Below are positions 8,207 through 17,434 of a DNA stretch of 64,000 nt, in pieces; position 1 is the first letter of the stretch, and each line of letters starts with the position of its first letter. The DNA comes from Lewinellaceae bacterium. Lineage in GTDB: Bacteria > Bacteroidota > Bacteroidia > Chitinophagales > Saprospiraceae. The notes below the pieces were generated by a model. It was not told the origin of the DNA and did not search any database. It saw only the letters and a list, made by a program, of their open reading frames with translations. A program made the translations under genes and the position numbers. Location of the stretch: contig JACJYA010000018.1 of assembly GCA_020636315.1 (NCBI GenBank), positions 62,001-126,000 of the forward strand, read 5' to 3'.

Positions 8207-8250
8207 CATTTGTGTTATTTTGTCTTCGGAAACAAAATATTCCAATAAAT

Positions 8251-9054
8251 ATGCGCCTTACCATCACCTTGCAGGCCCTCGAACGCGGCACGGCCCTGCC
8301 AATCAATTACCAGTATCCCCTTTCCTCCTGGATCTATCAGGTTTTGGAGCAGGGCGACCGGGAACTGGCGGATTTTCTGCACGAAGAAGGCTATAGTGGC
8401 AATAGCCACCGGAGGTTTAAATTCTATTCGTTTTCCGAACTGCGCGCACCCGGCGCCCGGGTACAGGGTAACCGCCTGGCCCTCACCCGCCCGGAAGCCC
8501 GCTTTTCCATCGGTTTTCTAGCCAACCGCGCCGCCCAGACCATGATTATGGGATTGTTCCGCCAGGCAGAGCCTTTCTGGTTGGGGGATAGCCAGTATGG
8601 AGGCCGTTTTACTGTAAGCGCCGTCGAGATGCAGATGCTACCACCATTGCGGGAAAAGGCAGACTTCTTTACCACCTCTCCGGTTGTGGTCAGCATTGGA
8701 GACCCTAATCCAGATGGCACCCCCGGCAGGAAGTATCTCTCCCCGTTTGATGAAGGTTTTGAAGCGCAGTTTCTGGGCAACTTACAGCAGAAGTATTCCA
8801 TCGCCCGGCAACATGGCCTATTGAATGAGGCTGAACCGGAGCCGGAGGCCAGTTACACCCTTCTTTCCCATAGCGCCAAGGAAAAACGGATCGACCTGTT
8901 GCGCGGACAACCGGGCTATACCCGGGTGCGGGGATATAAATTCCGCTTTCGCCTCCATGCTCCAGAGCCCATGCTGCGCCTGGCCATGCTGGCAGGAGTG
9001 GGGGAGAAGAATGCCATGGGGTTTGGGGCAGTGGAAGAGAAACCTATTCAATAA
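8251..9054 (+). CDS. cas6: CRISPR-associated endoribonuclease Cas6
   Basis: A 267-aa RAMP protein that cuts pre-crRNA in the repeats. It has the Cas6 N-terminus MRLTITLQALERGTALPINYQYPLSSWIY and the C-terminal glycine-rich RNA-binding loop GVGEKNAMGFGAVE. I chose the ATG at 8251 because the family start MRLTI follows at once; an upstream ATG at 8212 would add 13 atypical residues. It is the first gene of the operon, 20 bp before cas8b. Cleavage should leave the 8-nt ATTGAAAC 5' handle seen at the repeat 3' end. Confidence 0.95.
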   Translation: MRLTITLQALERGTALPINYQYPLSSWIYQVLEQGDRELADFLHEEGYSGNSHRRFKFYSFSELRAPGARVQGNRLALTRPEARFSIGFLANRAAQTMIMGLFRQAEPFWLGDSQYGGRFTVSAVEMQMLPPLREKADFFTTSPVVVSIGDPNPDGTPGRKYLSPFDEGFEAQFLGNLQQKYSIARQHGLLNEAEPEPEASYTLLSHSAKEKRIDLLRGQPGYTRVRGYKFRFRLHAPEPMLRLAMLAGVGEKNAMGFGAVEEKPIQ

Positions 9055-9074
9055 AAAACTCAAAACAGACCAGG

Positions 9075-10934
9075 ATGATACGTGAAATAGCATCATTTAC
9101 TGCGGGGCTTGGGCAGGAGTTCAAAACTTTAGGCCTATTACCCAAAGAGGGCCTGAACCTGGTGCTAAAGGCGGAAAGGAAAGGAGATGGGCAGATCTTC
9201 ATTTCAGATGAATTGCAATGGGCAGTATATTCAAAAAAAACGAAGGCAATGGAAGGGCCCTTGCAGCAGTGTGCCGCTTGGACGAAATCCGCCTGGATGA
9301 TCGACCCCTTTAAATGTTATGATGCCCCCTACAAGGCCATTCATTCCTGTTCGCCTTATTGCCTCGCGTTTAAGCGTACGGCGCTGGAGGGAGGGGCAAC
9401 CTTCCAAAAAGTGGAGGCAGACATTGCAAGAGGCAAAAAAAAGAAGCAGCTATATGATAGGGTTGATGATTATTTTGACAAAACAGATGAGCTAATTGAA
9501 GAAGAGGGGCAGAGGCAATTGGCAAAGGTATTCCGGGAGGCCTTAAATACCAGAAAAAAGATACACTCCTGGTTAGTAGGGACGGGCATTTACAGTGAGC
9601 TGAAAGATGGAGATTACATTGCATTTTACCTGGACCTGCCAATAGAGGAGTATGAAAAGCCCCACAACCGTTATCTGCAAAAGAAACTGTTCAACACGGA
9701 AGCCTACAACCAGGAAGACAAGGCTGGAGAAATATGGGGCACCAGCAATTTCTTTAATGGGTTTGGCAGTAAGAAACCCTTTTTGATGCACCGGTCAGCC
9801 ACTTTTGACATAACAGGCAGGATCTCATCCTTTGATGCCCGCCAACTGCACGAATTCGGTGGCCTTTTGGGCAGGAACGTATTGCCACGGCCCTTGCCCA
9901 TCTTCATATTGAAAGAAGAACTCATTGAGGCTTCGGTAAATATCTTCAAAAGGGAAGCCCTGCTTGGCCCTGAACAGCGAAAAGGGCATGCCGAGATCAT
10001 ACTTGAACTATATGAGAAGCACTCGGGCGACCTGGGGAACTACTATCTGCTTTATTACACTAGCGGCGAGATCAAAGACTTCGACTTTGTCACTAAATTC
10101 TATTACAAACTCCAGGATTTTGACGGAAAACCCTGGAAAGTTGAAAAGCTTTTGAAGCAAGGAGAGGTATTCACACTGGAAAATGTTTTTGAATTTCAGA
10201 ACCGCCTCCTGCCCGATATCCTGAACAACTCTCTGGTTGTCCGTTCCAAGAAGGGAAAATTGCTCACCAGGTATTTTGAGGATGTTGACCAGAAATATTG
10301 CGACAACAATAACGCTGTGATCTACGGCCTGGTACTCAAATACCGGAAAGCCATCTATGATTTTATTTACAAATCCAGGCAACCTGCTATACAAGCCGCT
10401 GCATTCCGGGACATTATGCTGTCTGGTATCCTTTCCGATATAAAGCGGGACGAAGAACATAAAAACTCGTGGCGCATTTGCCACAAGCTCAATATCTGGT
10501 TCAGCCTGAACCACCATTTTGACCCTTCCAATTCAAACTTTAACGGTTTAGATATGCCAAGTACCATTCCAAAACTCATGGAGAAAATGCGCGCTGTCGC
10601 CAATGAGGGCGCTCATTTCGAAAACCCGGAAGAATTTGCTTTCGGAGCCGGGCAGGTGATCTATTTTCTGCTCAACCAAAGCCAGGCCAGTAAGAAGACG
10701 CATGCCCTTCTGGAGCCCTTTACTCAAAAAACGAACCCTGACTTACTGAAAGGAGAGGTCGCCCGGGTTTTCGACCGCTACAAACACGCGGTCGATTTCG
10801 GAAAAGGGCGATTTGAAAGGCTGATGCGGGAAGTGCTGGGATATGGCGGCCCTGCTGACCTGAAAAAACTCCTGCCCCTCCTGCTGGCAGGCTATTTTGC
10901 CGACCCGGTGATTTACGAAAAGAAAGAATCTTAA
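9075..10934 (+). CDS. cas8b: Type I-B Cascade large subunit Cas8b (TM1802/Csh1-like)
   Basis: A 619-aa protein in the place of the type I-B large subunit, between cas6 and cas7. It starts MIREIASFTAGLG and has an ELQWAVYSK / CYDAPYKAIHSCSPYC region, consistent with the TM1802 family. In type I-B complexes Cas8b recognises the PAM and recruits Cas3. Sequence divergence in this family is high, so identification rests on length, N-terminal pattern and gene order. It is separated from cas7 by 20 bp. Confidence 0.88.
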   Translation: MIREIASFTAGLGQEFKTLGLLPKEGLNLVLKAERKGDGQIFISDELQWAVYSKKTKAMEGPLQQCAAWTKSAWMIDPFKCYDAPYKAIHSCSPYCLAFKRTALEGGATFQKVEADIARGKKKKQLYDRVDDYFDKTDELIEEEGQRQLAKVFREALNTRKKIHSWLVGTGIYSELKDGDYIAFYLDLPIEEYEKPHNRYLQKKLFNTEAYNQEDKAGEIWGTSNFFNGFGSKKPFLMHRSATFDITGRISSFDARQLHEFGGLLGRNVLPRPLPIFILKEELIEASVNIFKREALLGPEQRKGHAEIILELYEKHSGDLGNYYLLYYTSGEIKDFDFVTKFYYKLQDFDGKPWKVEKLLKQGEVFTLENVFEFQNRLLPDILNNSLVVRSKKGKLLTRYFEDVDQKYCDNNNAVIYGLVLKYRKAIYDFIYKSRQPAIQAAAFRDIMLSGILSDIKRDEEHKNSWRICHKLNIWFSLNHHFDPSNSNFNGLDMPSTIPKLMEKMRAVANEGAHFENPEEFAFGAGQVIYFLLNQSQASKKTHALLEPFTQKTNPDLLKGEVARVFDRYKHAVDFGKGRFERLMREVLGYGGPADLKKLLPLLLAGYFADPVIYEKKES

Positions 10935-10954
10935 ACGAAAAAAATTTATTCATC

Positions 10955-11878
10955 ATGGCTAATCCTTTCACTCAACGCGCCTTCGGTTGCGCAGTTATTA
11001 AATCGGTTAACTCCAACTACAATGCAGACTTCACCCATCAGCCGCGCACTTTGCCGGACGGTACTGTTTACGCAACGGACAAAGCGCTGAAATACACAGT
11101 CAGAAACTACTTTAAATCCCTCTTTCCGGATGAAAAGGTCTTTTACTTCCGTTCCTTAAGTGATGACCTGCAACCCCGGACACTGGATGAAAACTGCGTA
11201 GCCCACTTTGGCGATTTTCCTAAAGAAAAGGAAAAAGAACTGCGGAAGCTAGTATTAAAGAACCTGTTAAGCTGCCTGGATGTACGGCTTTTCGGAGGGA
11301 CCTTTGCAGTGAAGTCTATCAATCTTTCTCTTCATGGGCCGGTTCAGGTCTCACATGGTATTAACCGCTTTATTGAAGGTGTGATCTACTCTGAGCAGAT
11401 CATGTCTCCCTTTCGGAATCCGGGAGAAAAACAGCAGGACTCTACCATGACCACCCTCGGCGCCCAATCCAAGCTAAAGGAAGGGCATTATGTACACCAC
11501 TTCTCCGTCAACCCCCAGAACCTGGAAGGGTTGGCACAATTATCCGAAGGGCAGCCCCTAACTGGAGATGACATTCAAAAGCTCAAGGAAGGCCTTTCGC
11601 GCGGAGCAACCTTATACGATTCGGCAGCGAAAGCCGGGACGGAAAACGAATTGTTACTTTGGGTACAACTCAAACCCGGCTCCATGCTAGTGCTGCCTTC
11701 CTTTGTAGAAAAAGTATCGGTCGGAGAGGATCGCGCCATTGACCTTTCAGCGGTATCGGCAATATTGGAAAGGCCTTCGGTAGAAAACCATATCGATACA
11801 ATCGAGGTCTACAGGGACCCAGGCACTGCCATTACCGGTGCACCGGTTAAAGCTCAGTATTTTGAAATCCACCGCTAG
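10955..11878 (+). CDS. cas7: Cascade backbone subunit Cas7 (Csh2 type)
   Basis: A 307-aa RAMP protein forming the crRNA-coating filament. The N-terminus FTQRAFGCAVIKSVNSNYNADFTHQPRTLPDGTVYATDKALKYTVRNY is typical of Csh2/DevR-type Cas7, with the asparagine-rich start and conserved DKALKYTVRN helix. Positioned between cas8b and cas5, five bases before cas5, within the same operon. Confidence 0.94.
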   Translation: MANPFTQRAFGCAVIKSVNSNYNADFTHQPRTLPDGTVYATDKALKYTVRNYFKSLFPDEKVFYFRSLSDDLQPRTLDENCVAHFGDFPKEKEKELRKLVLKNLLSCLDVRLFGGTFAVKSINLSLHGPVQVSHGINRFIEGVIYSEQIMSPFRNPGEKQQDSTMTTLGAQSKLKEGHYVHHFSVNPQNLEGLAQLSEGQPLTGDDIQKLKEGLSRGATLYDSAAKAGTENELLLWVQLKPGSMLVLPSFVEKVSVGEDRAIDLSAVSAILERPSVENHIDTIEVYRDPGTAITGAPVKAQYFEIHR

Positions 11879-11883
11879 CAGTT

Positions 11884-12681
11884 ATGGAAAAACTGATCTC
11901 TTTTGACTTGCGGTCGGATTTCGGGTTTTTCAAGAAACCAGACATCAATGACGGCCTCCAGCTTTCCTACAACATGCTGCACAAACCTGCCCTTCTGGGC
12001 ATTCTCGGAGCCATTGCCGGCATGGGAGGCTATGAAGAAAAAGGCCGGTTCCCGGAATATTACGAGCGCCTGGCCGGAACCCTTGTAGGTATAGAACCAC
12101 TGGAAGGCTTCCATGAGCGCGGCAATTTTGCCAAGACAGTAATAACCTACACCAATACTGTCGGCTATGCCAACCTTGATGGCAACCTCATCGTCCACGA
12201 ACATACTCTGGTGCGGCCAGCTTATCGCTGTTATTTGTGCTTGAACCCTTCGCATGACGAAGCGCACAGGAAGCTTTACGACGCCATTTTCTCCGGCCAG
12301 TCCCATTACGTCCCCTATATGGGCAAGAATGAATTTCATGCCTGGTGGGACCCGGGAGAAGTTGCCGAGTACGGCTGGGAGCCATTTACACCGAAGCAGG
12401 ATTTCCGGGTTGATTCCCTGTTTATAAGAAGGTATCCGTTAAAAGGCCACAGAAAAGAGCAGGATTTTGATGTTTTCTCCCTGACAAAAGAGAATGAATC
12501 CTCCTTTGCTTATTTTGAACGGCTTCCTATTTATTTCAGGGATGAACCAGGGTTTATTCAATACGAACTTGCTGAATTTGCCTATGCCGATTGGGTATTC
12601 AGCCCTGCCTCAGAGATTGATAGCCTGTTCAGGGTTGTAAACAAAAAGCAGCCTAAGGATTCTATCATTCAACTATTCTGA
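11884..12681 (+). CDS. cas5: Cascade subunit Cas5 (type I-B)
   Basis: A 265-aa RAMP protein that caps the crRNA 5' handle. It begins with the characteristic LISFDLRSDFGFFKKPDIN and continues LSYNMLHKPALLGILGAIAGMGGYE, the Cas5 signature. Its ATG is five bases after the cas7 stop, and cas3 begins one base after its own stop, so translation of the three is tightly linked. Confidence 0.94.
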   Translation: MEKLISFDLRSDFGFFKKPDINDGLQLSYNMLHKPALLGILGAIAGMGGYEEKGRFPEYYERLAGTLVGIEPLEGFHERGNFAKTVITYTNTVGYANLDGNLIVHEHTLVRPAYRCYLCLNPSHDEAHRKLYDAIFSGQSHYVPYMGKNEFHAWWDPGEVAEYGWEPFTPKQDFRVDSLFIRRYPLKGHRKEQDFDVFSLTKENESSFAYFERLPIYFRDEPGFIQYELAEFAYADWVFSPASEIDSLFRVVNKKQPKDSIIQLF

Positions 12682-12682
12682 A

Positions 12683-15463
12683 ATGGCATCGATGAAAGCA
12701 TTTTTCGAACAGGCCATGAGGGTAGAATCAATACTACCTAACCATCAGAGTTATCTGGCGCATTTACCTGGAGATGAATTCAAGGGTGAGGTTCCAGAGG
12801 AGACATTATCGGAGCATTTAGACAAAGTACTCCATTATGCGGAGCAGCTGTGTGAAGCTCATCAGTTGGGCCGTGTATTAAACAGGCTAATTTCGGCTGC
12901 AGCCCGGCCCTTTAAAAACAAGGAATTACTGGAAGGTTTTCTTCTGGAGTTATTTATTGCCACCATCGCTTTTCACGACTTCGGAAAGGTGAACCCCCAT
13001 TTTCAGCTGAGCCGGATGAAGAATAAGCTTTTCCAGGGAAGACATCCTGATTTAATGCAACCGCCACATGGCCATTCCGCTTTGGGGACATTTTTGTTTT
13101 TATCTTTTTACCTGGAGCGGATCAGGGCAGCAGTATCCCTGGAAAAGGAAGAGGCTAAATGGCTGGTTGGGGTTGCGGTTGTTATGGCGGACAGTATAAT
13201 CGAGCACCATAGCCCCAGGCTAGGCAAGCCGGAAGAACGGTTGAAAAAGGCCATATACGGACAGCCCTGGGAGAAGTGGGATACTTTCTTGAAACAATAT
13301 CAGTTTAGTGAATCCGGATTGTTAAAAGCCCTGGAAAATCCCGATAACCTGAAAATTGTTTATGGGGCTATGGCCCGGGAAGATACCTTCCCACTTTTCG
13401 CCCTGGGCCGGCTGAATTTTTCCCTACTTACCAGCGCCGACAACCTGGCCACTTCCGATTACATGAAGCAAGGAACAGTTGATGATTTTGGCCTTATCGA
13501 TGTTGAGATGAGGCGGCGCATCCTATATCATGTCCGCACCACAGAAGCCTATAATACCGCTGCCTTCCAGGCTGCCGATGATCCAGGCTGGCAAGCCGGA
13601 GATTACAGAGAACGAAGCCCCGAAAACCTGAACCGGCTGCGCGCCCAGATGGCGGTGGAAGTGTTACGTAATATTCGACAGGTTATCGCGAAGAGGCCGG
13701 AACAACGCCTTTTCTACCTGGAAGCCCCGACCGGCGGAGGGAAGACCAACCTATCGATGCTGGCTGCAGCGGAGATCCTGAGGCTTTGCCCGGAAGTAAA
13801 TAAGATCTTTTACGTATTCCCATTTACAACGCTGATCACCCAAACCCATAGGTCCATTGCCAAAACATTCGGATTGGAAGAGCATGAAATAGGGCTGTTA
13901 CACAGCAAAGCAGGATTTCGGGAACGGGAGCAGGAGGAGGCGGACGCTGTTTACGGAAACAAATGGAAAAACAGCCTGCATCTTCAATTTGCCCAATTCC
14001 CTATTTGCCTTTTAACCCATATACGTTTCTTCAACCTGTTAAAATCGCAACAAAAAAGTGCGATCTATCCCATGCACCGGTTGGCAGACAGTATTGTCAT
14101 CATCGATGAACTGCAATCCTACCCACCGCTGGAATGGGATAAAATGGCCTATTTCATCGAGCAGTACAGCCAGTATTTCAACATTCGGTTTATCATCATG
14201 TCAGCAACCTTGCCAAGGATCGACCAGCTGAACATAAACCTTCAGAACAGAGCCTCCTTCATAGGCCTGCTGCCCGATCCGCGCCGTTATTTCCAAAATA
14301 ATAACTTCCGCCGGCGGGTAAAATTCAGGTTTGGCCTGCTGAAGAGCCCCGGCGGTTCCAATACAAAGCGGACTTTAGAATTGCCAGAACTAGCAGATTT
14401 CCTGATAGAACGGTCAAAGGAATATGCCTCAAACCATGAAGGCCGGGTATTTACCATGATAGAATTCATTTTCAAGAAGTCGGCTACCACTTTTAAACTG
14501 GAATTGGAGAGCGAAGGCAGGAAGCCATTTTTTGAGATTGTATTCGTATTATCCGGGACCATCCTGGAGCCCCGCCGGCGGGAGATAATCAATTTTCTGA
14601 AACGGAATGCCTCCAAGAAAATGAAGGTTCTCCTGATCACTACTCAGGTAGTAGAAGCCGGGGTGGATATCGATATGGACCTGGGGTTCAAGAACATTTC
14701 CCTCATTGATTCCGATGAACAACTCGCAGGCCGTATCAACCGCAATGTAAAAAAGGATACTTGTGAGGTTTTTCTTTTCAAGGTGAATGAGCCAGGTGTG
14801 CTTTACAGCAAAGACCTCAGGTTCCGAATTACACGGGAAAAGATATCTATCGGCCAGCACCAGGAGATTTTGGACACAAAAGACTTTAAGTCACTTTATA
14901 ATGAGGTGTTACTGGCGGTTGGCCGGATGAACATCCTGGAAGGCATTGATAATTTTAACACCAGTTACCTACCGGCCTTGCGCGGCCTTGACTATGGGAA
15001 AATTGACCGGGATTTTCAATTAATCGATACAGACAACATTTCCATTTTTGTGCCTATGGAGTTGCCCGTACTGGCCGAAGGGCAAGAAGAAGGTGAAGCA
15101 GAAAGCATTTTTGATGAGAAAGAACAGGAATTCCTGGTTGAAAGTGGGGTATGTGAACCAGGAGCCTCAAGCATAGATGGTGCAAGAGTATGGAACCTTT
15201 ATCGTCAGTTTTTGCGTGTAGAAAAAGGAATGGATTTTTTTGAAAAGAAGATCAGTAAAAAGGTACTTCAGGGGATTTTGGCAAAATTCACTTTTTCCAT
15301 TTTCTACAGCGAAAACCTCAAAGCTAAGCTGATGCCTTTCCTCGATGAGGAGAACAGCCTGGAATCTTACTGGCGCCTTAGAGACGATTATTGGGAAGTT
15401 TATGAGTATGAAACCGGGCTGATGGAAGAAAAGCTGGATGCTCCCGACAGCCGCATTTTTTAA
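12683..15463 (+). CDS. cas3: CRISPR-associated helicase/nuclease Cas3
   Basis: A 926-aa protein combining an N-terminal HD nuclease and an SF2 helicase. HD residues are H45 region (SEHLDKVLHYAEQL) and FHDFGK with H98-D99. Walker A is PTGGGKTNLS (about 348-357), the DExH-type box is VIIDELQSYPP (about 470), motif III is MSATLPR (about 505), and motif VI is QLAGRINRNVKK (about 680). It degrades target DNA after Cascade recruitment. A hairpin at 15493-15507 separates it from cas4. Confidence 0.95.
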   Translation: MASMKAFFEQAMRVESILPNHQSYLAHLPGDEFKGEVPEETLSEHLDKVLHYAEQLCEAHQLGRVLNRLISAAARPFKNKELLEGFLLELFIATIAFHDFGKVNPHFQLSRMKNKLFQGRHPDLMQPPHGHSALGTFLFLSFYLERIRAAVSLEKEEAKWLVGVAVVMADSIIEHHSPRLGKPEERLKKAIYGQPWEKWDTFLKQYQFSESGLLKALENPDNLKIVYGAMAREDTFPLFALGRLNFSLLTSADNLATSDYMKQGTVDDFGLIDVEMRRRILYHVRTTEAYNTAAFQAADDPGWQAGDYRERSPENLNRLRAQMAVEVLRNIRQVIAKRPEQRLFYLEAPTGGGKTNLSMLAAAEILRLCPEVNKIFYVFPFTTLITQTHRSIAKTFGLEEHEIGLLHSKAGFREREQEEADAVYGNKWKNSLHLQFAQFPICLLTHIRFFNLLKSQQKSAIYPMHRLADSIVIIDELQSYPPLEWDKMAYFIEQYSQYFNIRFIIMSATLPRIDQLNINLQNRASFIGLLPDPRRYFQNNNFRRRVKFRFGLLKSPGGSNTKRTLELPELADFLIERSKEYASNHEGRVFTMIEFIFKKSATTFKLELESEGRKPFFEIVFVLSGTILEPRRREIINFLKRNASKKMKVLLITTQVVEAGVDIDMDLGFKNISLIDSDEQLAGRINRNVKKDTCEVFLFKVNEPGVLYSKDLRFRITREKISIGQHQEILDTKDFKSLYNEVLLAVGRMNILEGIDNFNTSYLPALRGLDYGKIDRDFQLIDTDNISIFVPMELPVLAEGQEEGEAESIFDEKEQEFLVESGVCEPGASSIDGARVWNLYRQFLRVEKGMDFFEKKISKKVLQGILAKFTFSIFYSENLKAKLMPFLDEENSLESYWRLRDDYWEVYEYETGLMEEKLDAPDSRIF

Positions 15464-15492
15464 TACCCAACCACCCATATTCTAACTATGAG

Positions 15493-15507
15493 AAGGCCGC
15501 AGGCCTT
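15493..15507 (+). terminator. Short hairpin between interference and adaptation genes
   Basis: A 6-bp stem AAGGCC / GGCCTT around a GCA loop, followed by a short T run, sits in the 58-bp gap between cas3 and cas4. This is the only sizeable gap in the operon. It could act as a weak terminator or attenuator that lowers cas4-cas1-cas2 expression relative to Cascade. Confidence 0.4.
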
Positions 15508-15521
15508 TTAATAAATGATCA

Positions 15522-16034
15522 ATGAACCTCATCAATGCAACCCTGGTCAACCTCTATCACATCTGCCACCGTGAAATGTGGCTCCACCACCACGGCATCC
15601 GAATGGAGCACACCTCTGAAGTAGTCTATGAAGGAAAGCTTATCGGCGAAACCACCTACAATGAGCGAGCGGTCAGCAACCGGCAGGTAGAACTCGACGG
15701 CGTCAAGATCGACTACTACGACCCCAAAACGAAAACGGTGCATGAAACCAAAAAGAGCGATAAGATGGAAGGCGCCCATGTCGCCCAGGTCAAGTATTAC
15801 CTGTACATATTGAACCGCAACGGTATCAATGGAGCCCAGGGGTTGATCGAGTATCCCCGGTTACGTGAACGCACCCGGGTGGAGTTTGACCCCGAAAACG
15901 ATGGAGCAGAGGTCGAAAGCTGGCTGGCCGATATCGGCCGCATCCTCGGCCAGGAGCAGTGCCCGCCGGTGTTGAATAAACCAGTGTGTAAACGATGTTC
16001 CTACTACGATTTCTGTTATTCCGGAGAAGAATAA
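15522..16034 (+). CDS. cas4: CRISPR adaptation nuclease Cas4
   Basis: A 170-aa RecB-like nuclease that trims prespacers and checks the PAM. It shows the typical start TLVNLYHICHREMWL (first Fe-S cysteine), the nuclease residues ELDGVKIDYYD and VHETKKSDK, and a C-terminal cluster PVCKRCSYYDFC completing the [4Fe-4S] site. ATG at 15522 was chosen over ATG at 15515, which is out of frame. Four bases separate it from cas1. Confidence 0.95.
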   Translation: MNLINATLVNLYHICHREMWLHHHGIRMEHTSEVVYEGKLIGETTYNERAVSNRQVELDGVKIDYYDPKTKTVHETKKSDKMEGAHVAQVKYYLYILNRNGINGAQGLIEYPRLRERTRVEFDPENDGAEVESWLADIGRILGQEQCPPVLNKPVCKRCSYYDFCYSGEE

Positions 16035-16037
16035 ATT

Positions 16038-17042
16038 ATGAAAAAACCATACTATCTATTCAACCCCGGCCGCCTGTCGCGCCGGGACAATACACTCAAA
16101 TTTACACCTGTTGATGAAAATGGGCGGGAGGGCCAACCCCGCTACCTTCCGGTAGAAGCAGTAGAAGAAATGTATGTCTTTGGCGCGTTAGACGTCAACA
16201 GCGCCGTGCTCAGTTTTCTGGGACAGCAGCACATTTGCCTGCATTTTTTCAACTATTACGAACACTACACGGGTTCATTCATGCCCCGTGACTATTTGTT
16301 AGCAGGCAAGGTACAGGTAGCTCAGGTGCGCGCCCACATCGAGCGCCGGAGGCGCATGCCCATTGCCCGGGCACTGCTGGATGGGGGTTCTTTCAATATG
16401 TTGAGGGTGCTGCGTTATTACGCCAACCGGGAGCGTAACCTTGAAGAACGCATTGCTGCCATCGAGCAGTACCGTGCTGGTCTGGAAGCAGCTACTTCTC
16501 CATTTGAACTCATGGGGCTGGAGGGCAACATCAGGCAAACCTATTACGCTGCTTTTGAAGAGGTCATCAAAGATTTTGAGATGAAAGGCCGCAGTAAACG
16601 CCCCCCGAAGAACGAAGTGAATGCACTAATATCATTCGGGAATATGCTATGCTATACCCAATGCCTGAAGCAGATCTACCATACACAACTGAACCCTACT
16701 ATCAGCTTTCTGCATGAGCCCGGCTACCGCCGTTATTCCCTGGCGCTGGACCTGGCAGAGGTCTTCAAGCCCATATTGGTGGACCGCCTTGTATTTACCC
16801 TGCTCAACAAACGCATCCTTCAGGCAACGGACTTTCGCTGGGAACTTAACCGTTGCCTGCTTAAGGAGAGCGGCGCCAAAACCCTGGCCCGGTATTGGGA
16901 TGAACGGCTCAGTGAAACCATCCAGCACCGCAAATTAAACAAGAAGGTCAGCTACAAGCAGCTCATTCGGTTGGAATGCTACAAGCTGGCCAAGCATGTG
17001 ATCGGAGATCAGCCCTATAAACCCTTTAAGATCTGGTGGTAG
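16038..17042 (+). CDS. cas1: CRISPR integrase Cas1
   Basis: A 334-aa spacer integrase. The three metal ligands are readable: glutamate in LMGLEGNIRQTYY, histidine in ISFLHEPGYRRYSL, and the acidic residue in LALDLAEVFKPILVDR. The N-terminal beta domain is typical (YYLFNPGRLSRRDNTLKF). It forms a heterohexamer with Cas2, whose gene starts one base after the cas1 stop. Confidence 0.97.
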   Translation: MKKPYYLFNPGRLSRRDNTLKFTPVDENGREGQPRYLPVEAVEEMYVFGALDVNSAVLSFLGQQHICLHFFNYYEHYTGSFMPRDYLLAGKVQVAQVRAHIERRRRMPIARALLDGGSFNMLRVLRYYANRERNLEERIAAIEQYRAGLEAATSPFELMGLEGNIRQTYYAAFEEVIKDFEMKGRSKRPPKNEVNALISFGNMLCYTQCLKQIYHTQLNPTISFLHEPGYRRYSLALDLAEVFKPILVDRLVFTLLNKRILQATDFRWELNRCLLKESGAKTLARYWDERLSETIQHRKLNKKVSYKQLIRLECYKLAKHVIGDQPYKPFKIWW

Positions 17043-17043
17043 A

Positions 17044-17307
17044 ATGTATGTAATTGCCGTCTATGACGTAAACGAAAAGCGGGTGGCCAAGATGTTAAAG
17101 CTGTGCCGCCGATACCTGAACTGGATACAAAATTCCGTTTTCGAGGGAGAAATAAGCTCGGTAAAGCTGAAGGAAATGATCCTGGAAGCAGAAGCCCTGA
17201 TGGACAAAAAAGAGGACAGCCTGATCCTCTTCAAAAGCCGGGAGGCCCGTTGGCTGGACAAGCAGGTCATTGGAAAGGAACGTATGACTACGGATAATTT
17301 TCTATAA
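17044..17307 (+). CDS. cas2: CRISPR adaptation protein Cas2
   Basis: An 87-aa ferredoxin-fold protein starting MYVIAVYDVNEKRVAKMLKL, with the aspartate of YDV at the dimer interface, and YLNWIQNSVFEGEIS, the conserved Cas2 centre. It bridges the Cas1 dimers during spacer integration. Last gene of the cas operon; the leader begins directly after its stop codon. Confidence 0.96.
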   Translation: MYVIAVYDVNEKRVAKMLKLCRRYLNWIQNSVFEGEISSVKLKEMILEAEALMDKKEDSLILFKSREARWLDKQVIGKERMTTDNFL

Positions 17308-17434
17308 ATTTTTGCCGTCGGCCCCCTGACAAAATCCGGTAATTGGCGGCCGACGGCAAAACCTTCCCGAAAAAGTTCTTTGACATTTGGATAAAACTTT
17401 GATTCATAGCCATAAATATATAGATTTGGAACGG
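17308..17434 (+). promoter_or_regulatory. CRISPR leader with hairpin and array promoter
   Basis: This 127-bp leader contains a perfect 14-bp inverted repeat (17310-17323 and 17348-17361, TTTTGCCGTCGGCC and complement, 24-nt loop). It also holds a promoter matching the Bacteroidota consensus: TTG at 17399-17401, then 19 bp, then TAGATTTG at 17421-17428. Transcription would start about at repeat 1 (17435). The hairpin could end the cas operon transcript or serve Cas1-Cas2 in leader recognition; it has no T run. Confidence 0.65.

Noticed and set aside
17310..17361. Leader hairpin as a simple cas2 terminator
   Set aside because: No T run follows the stem, so a plain intrinsic terminator is not supported; it is recorded as part of the leader instead.
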